Assembly (NCBI GenBank): GCA_023846275.1
Contig: CM043878.1
Span: 8,921,501-8,985,500, forward strand
Origin: Vanilla planifolia
Taxonomy: Eukaryota > Streptophyta > Magnoliopsida > Asparagales > Orchidaceae
Reading direction: 5' to 3'
Length of the DNA: 64,000 nt
Below are positions 12,901-26,200 of the stretch, one piece after another (positions within the stretch are counted from its first letter, which is position 1; every line of letters starts with the position of its first letter). The notes beneath the pieces are model-generated. The model made no database searches and was not told the DNA's origin. It was given only the letters and a program-made list of their open reading frames with translations. Made by a program: the position numbers and the translations under genes.

Positions 12901-15130
12901 ACAAGATCAGATAACTTCTTAACAAGCCCTCTCCGAAGGTGCCGCAAGATATGCAGTGCCTTGCTAGGTGTATTATCGTACTTGATTGCTTCATCTCTAA
13001 GTTAGGGGAGAAGGCTCATCAATGCTGCGGGCTCCTTCGCAATAAATTGAAGCTTTAATACATCGATGAGTTCGAGAATGCCTTTTAAGAGATCAATGCC
13101 TATCTTACTCAACCACAATATTTAGTAGTCCAATTCTTAAGAAGCTATTATTCATCTACAGCGCAATGTTGAGCTCAATTGTTAGCCATGTCCTTGTCCA
13201 AGGAGAGAAAGATACTCAAAACCCAATTTATTATATTTCTTATACCTTAAAGGACGCAGAGACGAGATACAACCCCTTGGAGAAGCTAACACTTGTTCTC
13301 CTTATGTCTCCTTGATGAATGCAGCAATATTTTCAAGTTCACACTATCAACGTCATCACAGACAAGTTGTTGAAGCGTATTCTCCAATCAACTGAACTCT
13401 CAAGGAGGTTACAAAAATGTCTTATCAAGCTTAATGAGTTCAACTTGTTCTACATCCCTCGCCCCCTTAAGTCCTAAGTTCCAGTTGATTTTTTAATAGA
13501 GGGAAGCTCGTTCAAGACCAAGCCTGAACCATCAAGCACCTAGAAGCTATATGTAGATGGGCCTTGGGGCAAGAATCATGTGACATCGGTTTTGACTATT
13601 TGAGCCCATGTAATGTCAAGCTCAAATAAACCAAGATGAGTACAAGGCTTTGATAATTGAACTAAAATTTGCTTAGGCTATAAATCAAATGTTTAATGGT
13701 TTTCAATGACTCTCAACTAGTCATAATCAATAACTTGTTCGAGACTAGGGACCTGCTTCTCATAACATATTAAATTTCGGCAGAATCCCTCCTACAAAAA
13801 TTCAATCAAGCTAGACTCACTTAGATCCTTTGAGAGCAAAACTATGAGGCAAACCTATTAGCCAAATAAGAGAATTCGCAAGAAGCTATGAAATGAATTT
13901 ACAAAAAAACTAATCATTACCCTCGATAGACCACTCAATTGGATGGACCCCTTCAAGCATACCTCAAGACAAGAGTCTTGCCTCCTCTAAAGTTGAATGT
14001 AAGAAGAATGAAGCACTAAGCTAAACATTATGTGTTGATTAAGGATTAGCTTTATTGAAAGTCTTATCTCAAGCATTTACTTAAGCGCATCCATCCTTAC
14101 TAGGTACATGACATTGCAAAAGAAATTATCTCAAGCAAGTACGTCAATCATGTCTCGAGTTATAGCTTAGCAATGAAAATAATATATCAGGATTCTTTTG
14201 GTCTACAATACCAAAAGATATCACATACTTTAGCAAAAGATGCAAGGGTTATGAGATTCATGCACTTCTTCATTGACAACCACCAACCCAAATAAATGCA
14301 ATTACTGTCCCTTGGCCTTTCTTGACATAGATCATGAACTTCCTCGACTCATTCCCAATAGCTCGAGGGGAATGAAGGTACCTCTTAGTAGTTGTTGACT
14401 ACTTTTCCAAATGAATTATAGCAAAACCTTTAGTTGGCCAGACAACAACTTAAATTCATAGCTTCCTCTAAACTGACATCTTCAATAGATTTGAAATTCC
14501 TTCAACCATTGTTATAGATAAGACAACCATGTTCCACTCAAAGGAATTCCAAGAATTTTGCACAAAGAACACTTGTAACCTGAAGTACGTGTCGATGACT
14601 CATCCTTGAACAAGGGGTCAAACAAAGGTAGCTAAAAAGTATAATAAAAATCCTTAAACCTCTGCATCATGCCATCCTTGACCACAATAGATTCACCATT
14701 CACTCTAACATATGGTTGGCCATGCTCCAAATTGAAATCAATCATTTCACATTACGGGTTCAAAATCTTCAATCAACTAGAGATCAAACAAAGGCACATC
14801 AATCCAATTAAGGAGCTCAAGCTCAAACTACTCGAATAGAAACACCTTAAAGTTCATCCAAATTGACTCAATAGGAAGCACAACATTGGGAGATATTTCA
14901 ACAAACATGTCAAAAAGAACCTATACAAGGTTGGCAATATTGTTCTAAGGAAGTGCGAGGATTCTCAACTCTAAGAAGGCCTCAACAAGCTTGTTGCAAA
15001 CAAGAAGGAGCCTTATATAATCAAGAACATCATCAGCCAGAATGCATACCAACTCCAAATGGAGGAATGGATCGAGATACCTCGATCATGGAGCAAAGAT
15101 GTAAAAATTTATTCCCAATAAGTGTAAGTA
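9900..15130 (+). mobile_element. Degenerate Ty3/gypsy retrotransposon, Tat-like
   Basis: A dead gag-pol region is readable on the plus strand through many stops and frameshifts. In order: gag-like segments (10.5-11.1 kb); a gag tail motif, HAHMTSECKTMKALIKRM (about 11215-11270); a protease region with SSIDILFLDAF (about 11640-11670); reverse transcriptase from about 12290, with KWRMCVDYTDFN (about 12412) and the catalytic AYVDD (about 12710); RNase H with DAETRYNPLEKLTLVLL (about 13255); a second RNase H with EYKALIIELKFA and NDSQLVIINN (13.64-13.75 kb); integrase pieces (14.1-14.8 kb); and an integrase tail with AYQLQ (about 15050). Two RNase H domains in this order mark the Tat branch (Ogre/Retand group) of gypsy elements. 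I found no matched LTR pair. It lies inside the proposed DNL intron, antisense to that gene. Confidence 0.85.
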
Positions 15131-15429
15131 TCCTTCATGCTTCCTTGTCAAAAGTATAGCCTAACTAAGTCTACAACTTTTATGTATAATACATTACTTA
15201 ATTTCTCAAAGTCTCGTTATCTTAAACATTTTCGTCCTAAATTCTTATACAAAATTCTCAACAATCTTGAGAAATTACTCGAAGTAAAAAAATGTGTTCA
15301 ATCACTCTATTCTTCTTTGAATAAAATGAATAAGACTTCTTTGCGAATCACCTGGACAATACTATTAGCCCTCAAGCTAGGCTCAAGGCTTTGGAGCGCA
15401 AATATCATAAAGGACTAAACCATTTTCCT

Positions 15430-15860
15430 ATATACTTCATCATTGGTCCATCGCATGAAGGTCTAAAGAAGTATGCTCTAGCTTTCCTCTCTTGTCTCTC
15501 GTTGTTATTCTAGCTCATGAAGGCCCTAAAAAGAATAGTCTTACCTTCCTCCCCACTCTTTCATCAGTACTATGTCACATTAAGGTCTCAAGAAACATAA
15601 TCCTAAATCATAATTTCTTCCTTCATCACTATTCAATTGCATTGACTATGCCAATCCAATCTTGCTCCTCAATCATTCCTGTAACTCTGTTTTCTTCAGG
15701 TGAGGGACCCAAGAAAAGTAACCTTCTTTACCTCTCCTGCAATAATATCTCCTACATAAGGATCAAAAGAATATCAATTTCTCTTAAGCTCAATTAACTT
15801 TCCCCCTTTTACCCCAACAATATTTCCTTCACTAGGGGATCGAGGAAAGATTGGATAAAA
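15430..15860 (+). repeat. Imperfect 58-77 bp tandem motif, 3' of gypsy pol
   Basis: A motif of the form 'gatgaaggtcCTAAAGAA...tcTTTCCTC' recurs at about 15450, 15511, 15580, 15697, 15755 and 15830. Spacing is roughly 58-77 bp, with one double-length gap. The copies are strongly diverged. Long 3' noncoding regions with short tandem repeats are known in Tat-type gypsy elements, so this is probably part of the same retrotransposon. The open frame across it (15492-15797) has no protein family signature. Confidence 0.5.
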
Positions 15861-18800
15861 ACATAGAAAAATTTTTCTCATCTTACAATTATGAGCAATC
15901 AAGAGGTGAGTGATAAAAACATGCTCAATGTACTTTTAAAGTTTATATGGTTGACTTCAATGGTTTTTCGTTATGAGATTCACCTAACATAACATTTTGT
16001 GTCTATTAATAAGAATTTGTGATAGCCCAAGTCTATCTACCCATCGATGAGACAAATGCACTCACTACTCCCTACTTTGAGCATATAGCCTCCATAAAAA
16101 CAACAATACAACTCTTTCAATGCACACAACTTTTTAAGAAAGTTTTCATTGTTTATTTTTATTAACTATTACATAAAATTAAAAGGAAAATTACGAAATA
16201 TCAAAAAAAGCTTCACAAAGCCCTCTACAAGATTAGCCCCTTGGGGGACCTCACAATTTACTTTAAAATTCTTGAAACTTCACATTTCCAAAAGCATTTT
16301 CATCTTTAACAAATTCAAGCATTCTTAAGGCAAACTATCACAGAGCAGCTAATGGGGAGTTCACCACTCTACCACACCACCTTCAAGCCTCAAGACAAGG
16401 GTCAAACATCCTCAAGACTACACAATACACACTTCATGTCTTTTGATGACAAACAAAATTTTGACAATATCAACTACCAAAGTGAAATTACTACCTTCAA
16501 ACAACTTGCATGACCTAGATGATGACTTGAAACCAAACAACCTCCCAATGGAGATTGAAAAACCATCAAGCCCTCTTTGCCTCTTACGAAGCACTCTAAA
16601 CCTCTTCCTCTTTTGGTTTTTCTCCATTTTTGTTGGCATTTTCAAGATCTCCACAATGTTGCTTCTGAAGCATTACCTTTCATCATGGTAGCTAGAGACA
16701 CATCAAGAGAATTAAAGATGTTTATCAAGCCAACAACCACATTCCTAATGACACTTGATTTGGGCATAATAATCTCTATCTCTATAATCTTTTTAGCAAA
16801 CATCACCAAAGGACTATTAAGAAGTTTGAAAAATTCATCAACACAACCTTCCTCTTAGTGACCTCTTTAGTCTTAGCATCCTCTGCTTCCTTTTAAGGGA
16901 TTCACTTCCCTTCATTAAAAGTCTCTCCAAGATGATTGGCATAAGGTCAAATCAACCCTTGTTGGTGGTTCCTTTCTTTAGATGAATCTCCAAGAGGATT
17001 TCATTTGTAGTTTATCCCCATGATTTTAATTTTTTGTAAAAGTTTACAACTCTTCATTATTATTTAAATGATGGTATAAAGAGTTCAAGGATCAAATGAA
17101 GATAACAAAAATTTACTAAGTTAATGAGCATATCAAATTGGGAAAACATTATCTATCATCCTTCAAGGAGTAATTCCAATGATAGAAGTCCAAAATGCAT
17201 AACAATATAGCAAAAGACATGAAATCCATAACAAATATTGTTTTTTCTTAGTTGAATTCAGCATCTTCACTTGGTGATAACCTTAGAAACCATCTAAATA
17301 GCATGGCCAATCATTGAATCTATGAGCATTTCAATTTGTGGAAACATGTAAGAGTTGCTTGGTCAAGCATTTTCAAGATTCCTGTAGTACACAAGCTTTG
17401 CTTTCCATTGGCCTTTTTAGGAACACAACATTCAAAGCCAATTTGGGATATTTGTCTAGTAGAATAAATTTAGCTTGTAAGAGAATTTTCAACATTTTTG
17501 CACCATATAAATGCATTAAAATACTCAATTAAAAGAAAAAGAGATAGTAGATTCCATTTAAATTGTTTACAATATGAAAAGAATTGTTCACATCAATATC
17601 ACAAGCAATTGTTGACTCTACATATGCTTTTACAACAATTTTATGATCAAAAAATATTGGTGCTAGATAAGTATTCAATACAAAACCATAAATCTTAAAA
17701 AAGTATTAATGTTTAATAGATTCAAAAAAATAACTTCTAAAATAAAGACGTATTGATAAATTGTAAAAACAATTCAGTTCCCATGCTATTTGTAGCATAA
17801 AAGAAGTTAGATGTGCCTTCAAATATATAGCTTCATTTGACAACATTATATTGCAATGTTTTGCCTTATTTAGTATTAGAATCATCATAATTCTAACAGA
17901 ACAATTAAAATATTGATTTCATAAATTGTGAATGTAAATTTACGATCCTTTCATTGAATACAACACCAAATCATCCCAACCACAACAAAGTTAAAATGGC
18001 ATAATAATTGGATTTTGCAACTAGCTTATGTCAAATACAAATATTTAATGGAGTTAATGGATTCTAAAATAAGCTAAACAACAGCATTTTATTCCAATAA
18101 AACAAGAATCCTAGATTTAATGATCCTAATAGTTGTGAAACAAATAAGATAACTACAGGCCTTTACATTAACTAGTGTGCATGCAATGCAAAGATACACT
18201 CCAAATCTTATTTGTTCTCAACTATAATTGCTGCAATTATTTTGGGTCTTAAGACAATTTATCAGAACACTCGAAAATCTGGTAAGTATAGAGGATTCAC
18301 AGACTCTCAATCTACTTGACTAAGCTTAAAGGAGCTAGGAAGTTTCGATAAGGGCTAAACCACAAGCTTCCACTGTCTTGAGGCATGATTGAAAGATAAC
18401 TCGCTTACTACCATTGTTAGGATCATTGTTGGGGAGGCTCTCCTTTTAGATATTGCACATGTTTAGCTTTGAAGTGTCTTAATATGAATTCTGTGCATAA
18501 GAAAGGAAAAATAGAAGTTTTGGCTGATATGGCAACTTTAGATTTTAAGTGGAAAGAGAAAATGTTCCTCCCAAATCATTTTTCTATATCCTTTTCTAAG
18601 AATGGAGATTTTTATAAAAATTCAATTTCCAAAAACAATGAAACTAGGTTCAATTTGTTTAGAAGATAGTTGTCAAAAATTTCATTATGATAACTTCATT
18701 AGGGTTATAACCTTAATAGTTATTTTGGTTTAAGCAAAGACAATTTATTAGGAAAAATGTTAGAAATATGCTAGTTTGAATTTTTTCTAAGATTAAATCA

Positions 18801-20553
18801 AGTGGTAGATGAAAAACGTGACATGATACTATTAGAAAAGATGGCAAACTTGCATATTAGGAAAGAATTGTTAATTGATAGAATAATATGACATCAAAGA
18901 ATTCATGCAACCAACTCCATTAGTGAAATTAAATTCGTAATTGTTATTGTTGAGTTGAAGAAGAGGCATACCAAAAAGGAAGTAACAAGTGAATATTCAA
19001 AAGGAATTGGAGCTTCAATATTAAGAAGAACTAATAAATATGGCATAATAGTGTTGAAGAATTCATGAAATCAATTCTATTTAGGAGTATTAAGCCATGA
19101 TGTTGTTGTGATTGTGTACTAACAAGATGATTCAAATTAGAAAGATAATTAGTTTTATGGCAAAAGTTGTTTCCGTGTGACCTGAATGTCATTAGTTCAA
19201 GTCATGAAGATATGAACTAGTAAACTATAAGGCAAGGATTCATAAACTGGGGTATAGTGTATTGCATATTCTCGAAGCCTATGCATGCTAAAGATTTCAC
19301 TTGTAGGACAATTCTTTATGCTAATAAGCTAACCCAAGTTATGATAACTTAAATTGTGCGACATGGGGTAAATTTGGTTTAACATCAATTGACCATCCAA
19401 AATATTATATTAGGATTAAGAGCCATTAGCAAACTATAATAGATTAAAACTTCATTGACCATTTAATAGCTACAAGGTCATGTCTTTGCTAACACATATG
19501 CAAATTCTAGGCCTTTCTTGCCCTTAATGTACATTATCTATGTTCATCATTTATATTACTCAAATTGATTGAAAATATGCACTGCTTCAACAATCACAAC
19601 ATCTGATTCCATTCTCAAAAAAAATGTTAATCTCACTTAGTGCAGTTTGCTACATGAATTTATTGACACCATCGCGTTCTATCTATTAACTCTTTATTTG
19701 AATCCAAGTGTCTTAAGTCCTTTATAATGGTCTCCAGTCACATTTTTGGCTCTACCTCTTTCATCAACTTACATGAGGAAACCTCAACAAATCTATTGTC
19801 ATCCTCAGACATAAAAATTCCATCATGCGCCAGATTCCCAAAATGTCTCAGGTAAAGCTCTATACAATTACTCATATAAGTAGGGGAATGAATAGAAATG
19901 AAGAGCCTTATATAGGGAGCAAGGCAAAACTGTGGAGAGTGGGGGTGTTGGAGAGCAAGAATGAGAGAGGAGAGAAATATGGGAATGAAACAAAGTAATT
20001 GGGCAGAAACGTGCATTCAAGCTCTTATCAAACATCCATAACTTTTTTCTTTCATCACTGGCTCACCAAACAAAATGGGTAGCATGTTCTTTTAATGCAA
20101 CCAACAACCAAAAAAATCAACCTGAGCTAAATCAGTTGCTTCAAATTCATATTATATTAATTTAAGCTTCAAATATCAACATTTCGAGCAGAAAATTGTG
20201 CACCAGTGACAGGCCCAACTGGCTACAACAACACAACAAGTGGACTCTCAACTGTCTGGGTAGTCACTCAAACCAAATTATGTAAACATTGCCTAGTTCC
20301 CAACCACCAACCAACCAAGCTAATTTCCCTCAAGTATGGAACTTTCATAATGATAGAAAACGTCCAGGGCGTGTTTGTATTACTGCACCAATTCAAGTAA
20401 ATTTCGATTCCTTTTTTACCAGGACCAGAGAGAATTTGAAAGAAGAGAGCACCAAATAATTAAGGAATCAAGAGAAACTATACATCAATAGAGGTTAATG
20501 AGGGTTTCAATACGTACAGTAAATCAAGTCATAGGTTTGTTAGGGTTTACTAC
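15860..20553. other. 5' part of the proposed DNL intron
   Basis: AT-rich DNA with no supported gene. The first kilobase may still be the 3' end of the gypsy element. A SINE-like remnant at 19.16-19.32 kb is listed separately. Short open frames here (for example 16418-16691 and 19738-20016) show no family motifs and overlap on both strands. Confidence 0.5.
19159..19320 (+). mobile_element. Possible tRNA-derived SINE remnant (Au-like)
   Basis: The stretch gttgtttccgtgtgacctga (19168-19187), followed by a degenerate B-box-like agttcaagtca and then 'aaggcaaggattcat' and 'aactggggta', follows the order of a common plant SINE body (Au family: gttgtttccgtgtgacctgg, box B, then 'gggtaaggctgcgtac' and 'tagaccc'). 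The copy is strongly diverged and its ends are unclear. Identification is from memory of the family's pattern. Confidence 0.4.
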
Positions 20554-20632
20554 CTGGATTACTGGGAAGGCGGGGCCGATTAGACGAAACAATTGAGGCC
20601 AAGCGTTTGTAAAGCAGCCTAACGGAAGCCAT
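20554..20632 (-). CDS. Probable first exon of the DNL gene (transit peptide)
   Basis: On the minus strand an ATG at 20632 opens 26 codons plus one base, beginning MASVRLLYKRLASIVSS. It is rich in R, K, S and L with no acidic residue, as in a mitochondrial targeting peptide. It ends at CAG/GTAGTA, a usable donor. The single leftover base fits the phase-1 acceptor of the zinc-finger exon at 8598, giving a clean join (Pro-Gly-Gly-Gln). The 5' flank from 20633 to about 20700 is less AT-rich than its surroundings, as expected for a leader. The link rests on phase, strand and the missing transit peptide; no transcript is available to me. The implied intron is 11,955 bp. Confidence 0.62.
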
Positions 20633-23285
20633 CGACCAATTTCCGGCTTGACGAGCTTCCGTTTTAAACCGGATTAGGTACGAAGCTTTAGCTTTGATTT
20701 TTGGTTTGGTAGAAGATTCGTTTGGAAGATTTTGATAATTATTTTATTCAATAATTTTAATAAATTTCACCTGATATTACATATTTTTAAATGAATTTAT
20801 TTAAAAATATAACAAATAGCAACAAATTTTCAAATATACATAAAAACAAATTGAAATAATTTAAATTAATGTATAATTTTTATATTGATAGAAGCAGTAT
20901 ATCAAATAAATAAACTTTAAAAACATAACATTAATATTTAAATAATATTATTTTTTTAGCATTCGATGTTTTATTACTAAAATATTTAAATTTTGTGCTA
21001 ATCTATTTTACCACTATTATTGAACAAGATAATATATAAGCGTGTTATTATTGTTGTTAAATAAGAAATACATAAAATCATAAATTTGAATCAATTTTAT
21101 GTAAATAAAATTTTTAAAAAATTGAAAAAAATTCAAATATTTAAAAAATGTAGCATCACACGTCTACAATTAAAATTAAATATAAATATATTTTTTAAGA
21201 ATATAAAAAAGTCATTTATAAAATTCTCATTTTTTTGGTAATACTTTTTTCCAAAACTATTTTTTGAAATATAAATAATTTTTTTAATAATAAAAAACTA
21301 TCACTTAATAGATCTTGAGAAGTGTTATTTGGTTGTCCTTTTCATTGTATTAAAAAAAAGTGATAAATATCTTGTGTTATATTTTCAAATTGTCTAATAA
21401 TTATTTTATAGATTTGATTTATTGAAATTTTTTTCATTAGATAAATTATGATGATCTCTAAGTTTTAAAAAATAGAAAAATATATGACATAAATACTTCT
21501 ATATTTAATAGTAATTTTGTGATAAGAAAAGTGATAAGTATTTTGTGTTATATTTTTGAATTGTCTAATAATTATTTTATGGATTTGAGTTGTTGAAAAA
21601 TTTTTCATAAGATAAATTGTGGTGATCTAAGTTTAAAAATTAGGAAAATACATGACATAAATATTTTTGTATTTAATAATAATTTTTGTGATAAAAATTG
21701 AGTTTTTTAAAATATGATTTTGAAAAGATATTCTATGCAAGAAAAAGAAGTTATAAAATTTATTTGATATTATATGTTTTCAAATTAAAAACAAAAATAT
21801 CTCAAAAAATCATTATCAAACAAAACCTTAATGTAAGAAATATTCTCAAACAAGTCTTGATGTTAGTTTTCTCAAGAATCTACCAATGTTCCTCATAAAA
21901 AAAAACAAACACCCATCAATAACAACATTGTTATGAATGGGGATCACAGATGGCATGCATGTTATTAGTATAGACTCCACTGGGTTTGTAGTACAAAGGC
22001 ATATAGGGATGCTTTGATGTGCAGGGTGCCATGATACCATTGTTGAATTGATTATGATTATGGAAGTATCCTTACATGATAAGATTGACATGATGCACTC
22101 CTATAATTGTTTATTGATCTCCAATAATTTTAAAAGTAATTGTGTGAGTGATGTAGATATTGGACATCACATAACAAAAGTAATATAGAATTATATCTTA
22201 TTTCAAAATAATATAGATAAATTAGTGAGTGCAGAAAATGAAAAACGAGAAACATGAATAACATAAGAACATTTAGGTCAATTGACATGTCTCATTACAA
22301 GTATCACATGACAACACTAAACATACATTTTTTAAGGAAGGGATCACACTTTCATTGCATTATTTCCATAAATTTCGTTGTCATCCCTAGGGTTCTTAGT
22401 CATATTCATACCTTCATTTTCACTATCATCAGCCAAATACATTTTATTCTTCAAATAATATTAAGCAACTTTATAATAACTATGATAATATCTAACTAAG
22501 TGTGTCTTGTAGTTTTATATCATATTAAGAATTATTCACTTTTTGTTCAATATACCATAAGACCATTTGATAACACTAAACAAAGTCTTTGAAAGCTAAT
22601 GTAGTACTTTTATCCTATAAGTTTTGAATGTAATCAATTGTGGATTTATAAAGATTGTCATCACCTTTGAATAATCTCTTAATCTCTCTCATTGAAGCCT
22701 TTATTGATGGTGAGCAAGATGAATGTAATGAATAATCCATTTTTGTTGGATTGATAGTTTGATTCAAATGACTGATGACCATAGTTTTGATATCTTAATA
22801 TAAAGCATTGGAGTTGGCCTCTTCTCTTTTGATTCCTTGATCTTTGGTTTTCGATAGAGCTTTCTCTATTAGATTTTTTTTTGGATTTGTTCTTTCTCCA
22901 TCAGTGATGTCCATCATATAACACTTTTGTAGCAGTGTTGGTGAAAATCTTGAATTTGGAGAATGTCGAATTGCATTAAATGCATAAGAGATGCAAACTT
23001 TTAATCATGCTTTTCCTTAAGCTTATTATGGAGTTCACAAATCATGAACTTGCACATCTTTGGATTTAACTACAAGATCATAACATTAGAGCACTGTACT
23101 ATAGATTGTTGCAATTCAAATTTTTAGCACATGCATTTTCTCATGCTAATGCTCAATGGATGCAACCATAGTCTTCTTTCTTGAATCACAACCTAGTTTT
23201 TGTTCCCTTTAATTTCATCTGAATTGTTTAATCCCTTTTATGTTAGTACCACTTACTCATGAATTGCAATCAATCATAGGAAAGT
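20633..23285. other. Intergenic region with a 170-bp tandem duplication
   Basis: The first 100 bp or so should be the DNL leader and promoter. The rest is very AT-rich, apart from the tandem duplication at 21361-21694 listed separately. Open frames such as 21846-22091 and 22254-22499 match no family I know. Confidence 0.5.
21361..21694 (+). repeat. Tandem duplication, about 171-bp unit
   Basis: Two adjacent copies start with tgataaatatcttgtgttat (21361) and tgataagtattttgtgttat (21532). Both continue through 'aattgtctaataattatttta' and end near 'ataaatac/ttt ... tttaata'. They differ by scattered substitutions and small indels, so the event is old. Confidence 0.85.
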
Positions 23286-26200
23286 TGTTATACCCAGTAA
23301 AAATTTTTATGTGAATCTTTAATAAATTAATTTTTGGCTTGAATGATTTCAGATCGACAGTAGGATGAGCCAGGAGCTCAATTGGAGGCTATTAGAATTT
23401 CTGAAATTTTCTGGGGATTTTTCGGAGCACCGAGGAATTTTTAAGTAATTTTCCCTGATTTATTGGATTTTTAGAAATTCAAAAATCCATCTAAATTAAA
23501 CCGGAAATTGGTTTTTACCGCGCGTGAACCGGACCGGAGCGGTTCAGCGAAGGCGGGGGCGGTTCGCCGAGTGCGTTTGCGCGTGCGTTTGGATAAGCCG
23601 CGGATAAGCGGATCAGACGGACGAGATCAGCGGTGGAGGTTAACCGGCTGATCGAAGGTTAAACGGCGTTTTGGCAGGTCAACCGGCACTTAATGGGTCG
23701 TTAACGGGTTATTACCGGTTTAAGCGGGGTATTTAACCCGAACCGTTTCGACCCTTAGGGTTTCGAACGGCGGCCGGAGACGAGGCATTCGCGGCGGACG
23801 GCGATATTTTCCGGCAGCCTTTCAAGGGGCTTTTTATACCTGGAGGTTCGCGTGATCGAGGAGAATCGATTGGTACCGGTTTCGTGCGGCGAGGAACAGC
23901 GGTTGGTCGCGTGCGAGCTTCACCGTCGCCACCGTCGCCGGAGAAGAAAAAGGTAGGAAATTCAGTTTAAATTTCGTTAATTAGCGAATTAAAAATATGA
24001 ATTACTTTGCAATTAACTACCAGAGCATGTGAATTGTGTTTTTTTGAAAGTGATTAATGCAAATTATTGATTTAGCATTTTAGGGTTTTCGGAAAAAAAT
24101 TATACCCGTCAAATTGGAAATTTTACCGATCAATTGATGATTCTATTATGGACTTTAATCATGTTAAGATTGTATCAAATGCTGAAAATTGTTTAATTTC
24201 ATAGATTGTTTGTTTAATTTCATAAATTGTTAAATGAGGATCGGATGAAAACTTCGGCGGGAAATTTGATTGAATCTTAGAAATTAGTGGCATTATTGAC
24301 AAATTAGGATAGTATGATCATCGGATTTTGCTTCGCCTTGATCTCGGTCGCCGGAAATCGACGGGGAAAACGGAATTTCCCGGAGGAATCGTCGGCTAGG
24401 GTTTCGCAGGCGCCGGGCGGAGGAAGGAGATGGATTAGATTAATTTCATCTTAGTTAATTAAATAATTGTAATTAATTAATAATTAATAATAATTAAATA
24501 CTAAACGTCGGCTGGAAAATTTGATTTAAAGGTTCGGCCGGTGGGTTCGCGGTTCAGCGCGGGTTTTCCGAACCGGCAGCGAAACCCGGTTCAGCGGAAC
24601 GCGGGCGCGGACGAACGGCGGAGGAAAAACTTAATTCGGAAATTAATCCGAATTTTCGGAAAATATGTGGAATTTAAATTTTCGGAAATTTATTTCAAAT
24701 TTTCGAAAAAAAAGGATATATGTGGAATTTAAATTTTAAATTCGGAAATTTATTCCGAATTTCGGAAAATGGATAAAGGGCAGAAATTGAAGTTGAAGTT
24801 TAAAATTTCCTGAAACGAGAAAAAAGGTGATTTAGGAAAATCACATAGACAAGTTGAAAGTTACTGTTGAAAATTATCCATAAATTCAGTGCAGCTGGAT
24901 CAGTTGGAAGGAAGTGTGACACTTGGGTAAGTGTTACCAGAACAGTCAGCAATGGACAGTTGTGTTGCTTTGATGGCAACGGCATGGATTGAGTCAGTTT
25001 ACTCAGTGTTGGCATATTTCATGGATTGGCATACTGGACCGGACTACTATAGACCCTATATGATGTTTTAGGGTAGTTGTGGTAGGTAACTGTGCGGTTC
25101 AGACTTAACTTCCACAGTATACATGTGGACTGATATGCGCCTTGTTGTATCTGGACACATGTTGCCGAATCTTGGAGTTAAAGCTTGGCAATGACTGTAG
25201 GGGCGTGGCTTCTATGGAAATTGTTGGGAGAGGACTTCTTGGGACGGTGGCTGAGTCGACCTCTTCTGGTCCACGAGTGTAGGCCTGCGCGCCTGAGAGT
25301 GGCAGCGGCAGGGGTGACTCGCCGTGGCTAGCCAGGGTGTCTCATGTTGGCTAGAGATCTATGTGACGGGTTTGTCTATAGTCTCCAGAAGATTGATTGA
25401 CGAGAGACGCTGCGGTGTCGGGTGCTAGGCGCCATGCGTGCGCAGAGATGGGCGTGTCCCGCTGGCATGCTACCTGGGAGCACAGAGGAGAGCTACTCTG
25501 TTGTGACTGGGGGTGACTGTGGATGGTCAGAGTCTGGAATTGAGAGTGCCTATCCACCATACATTGTTATGCTGTATTCCTATATTTTTGTTATTATCCT
25601 TCTCTTGCATGTGAGTTTTACTAGCTGTCTTTCCTACTGGGCGTAGCTCATTCCTGTATTATGTATTTTCAGTGGCTCGGCAGACTTGACGCTACCAGAT
25701 TAGGTGGGATCGTAGTCAGCAGGTTTGGGGAGGATATCTGATTTGTGATTGTCTGAAATATTCTGGTTAGTTGATTGTTACTATTGGATGTACTTAATGA
25801 GATTGTTATTCTCATATGTTATGTAATCCGTGAGGGTAATTCTGGCTTATGTTCTGGTTGGATAATATTGTACTTGTTAGACTTGGTTTATTTCTTGTAA
25901 TGTAATCTCCATTTACTGCCCTACCTTATTGTATTGGAGTATGGTGTGTGGAGTGTCATATCTTATTTGTGGATGTTATATATCTTTTTGGTTTGATGGT
26001 GAGGTCATTACATGACTATGGAACTTAACCGTGGGGGTTCAGACTTCTATTAGACCGGTTCTCCTATCGGTATGGGTTAGGAGTATTGGGTCTAGCAGGA
26101 GTAACATTGCGCGAGTCCATCTGTTAATTCAGGAGTCATGAACCTGATTTGACGGTGTACCCGGGAGATGGGATCCACATTGTTAAGGAAAGTAGGTGTG

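Noticed and set aside
12584..12994. Minus-strand 136-residue frame
   Set aside because: It is antisense to the reverse transcriptase region of the gypsy remnant and has no motif.
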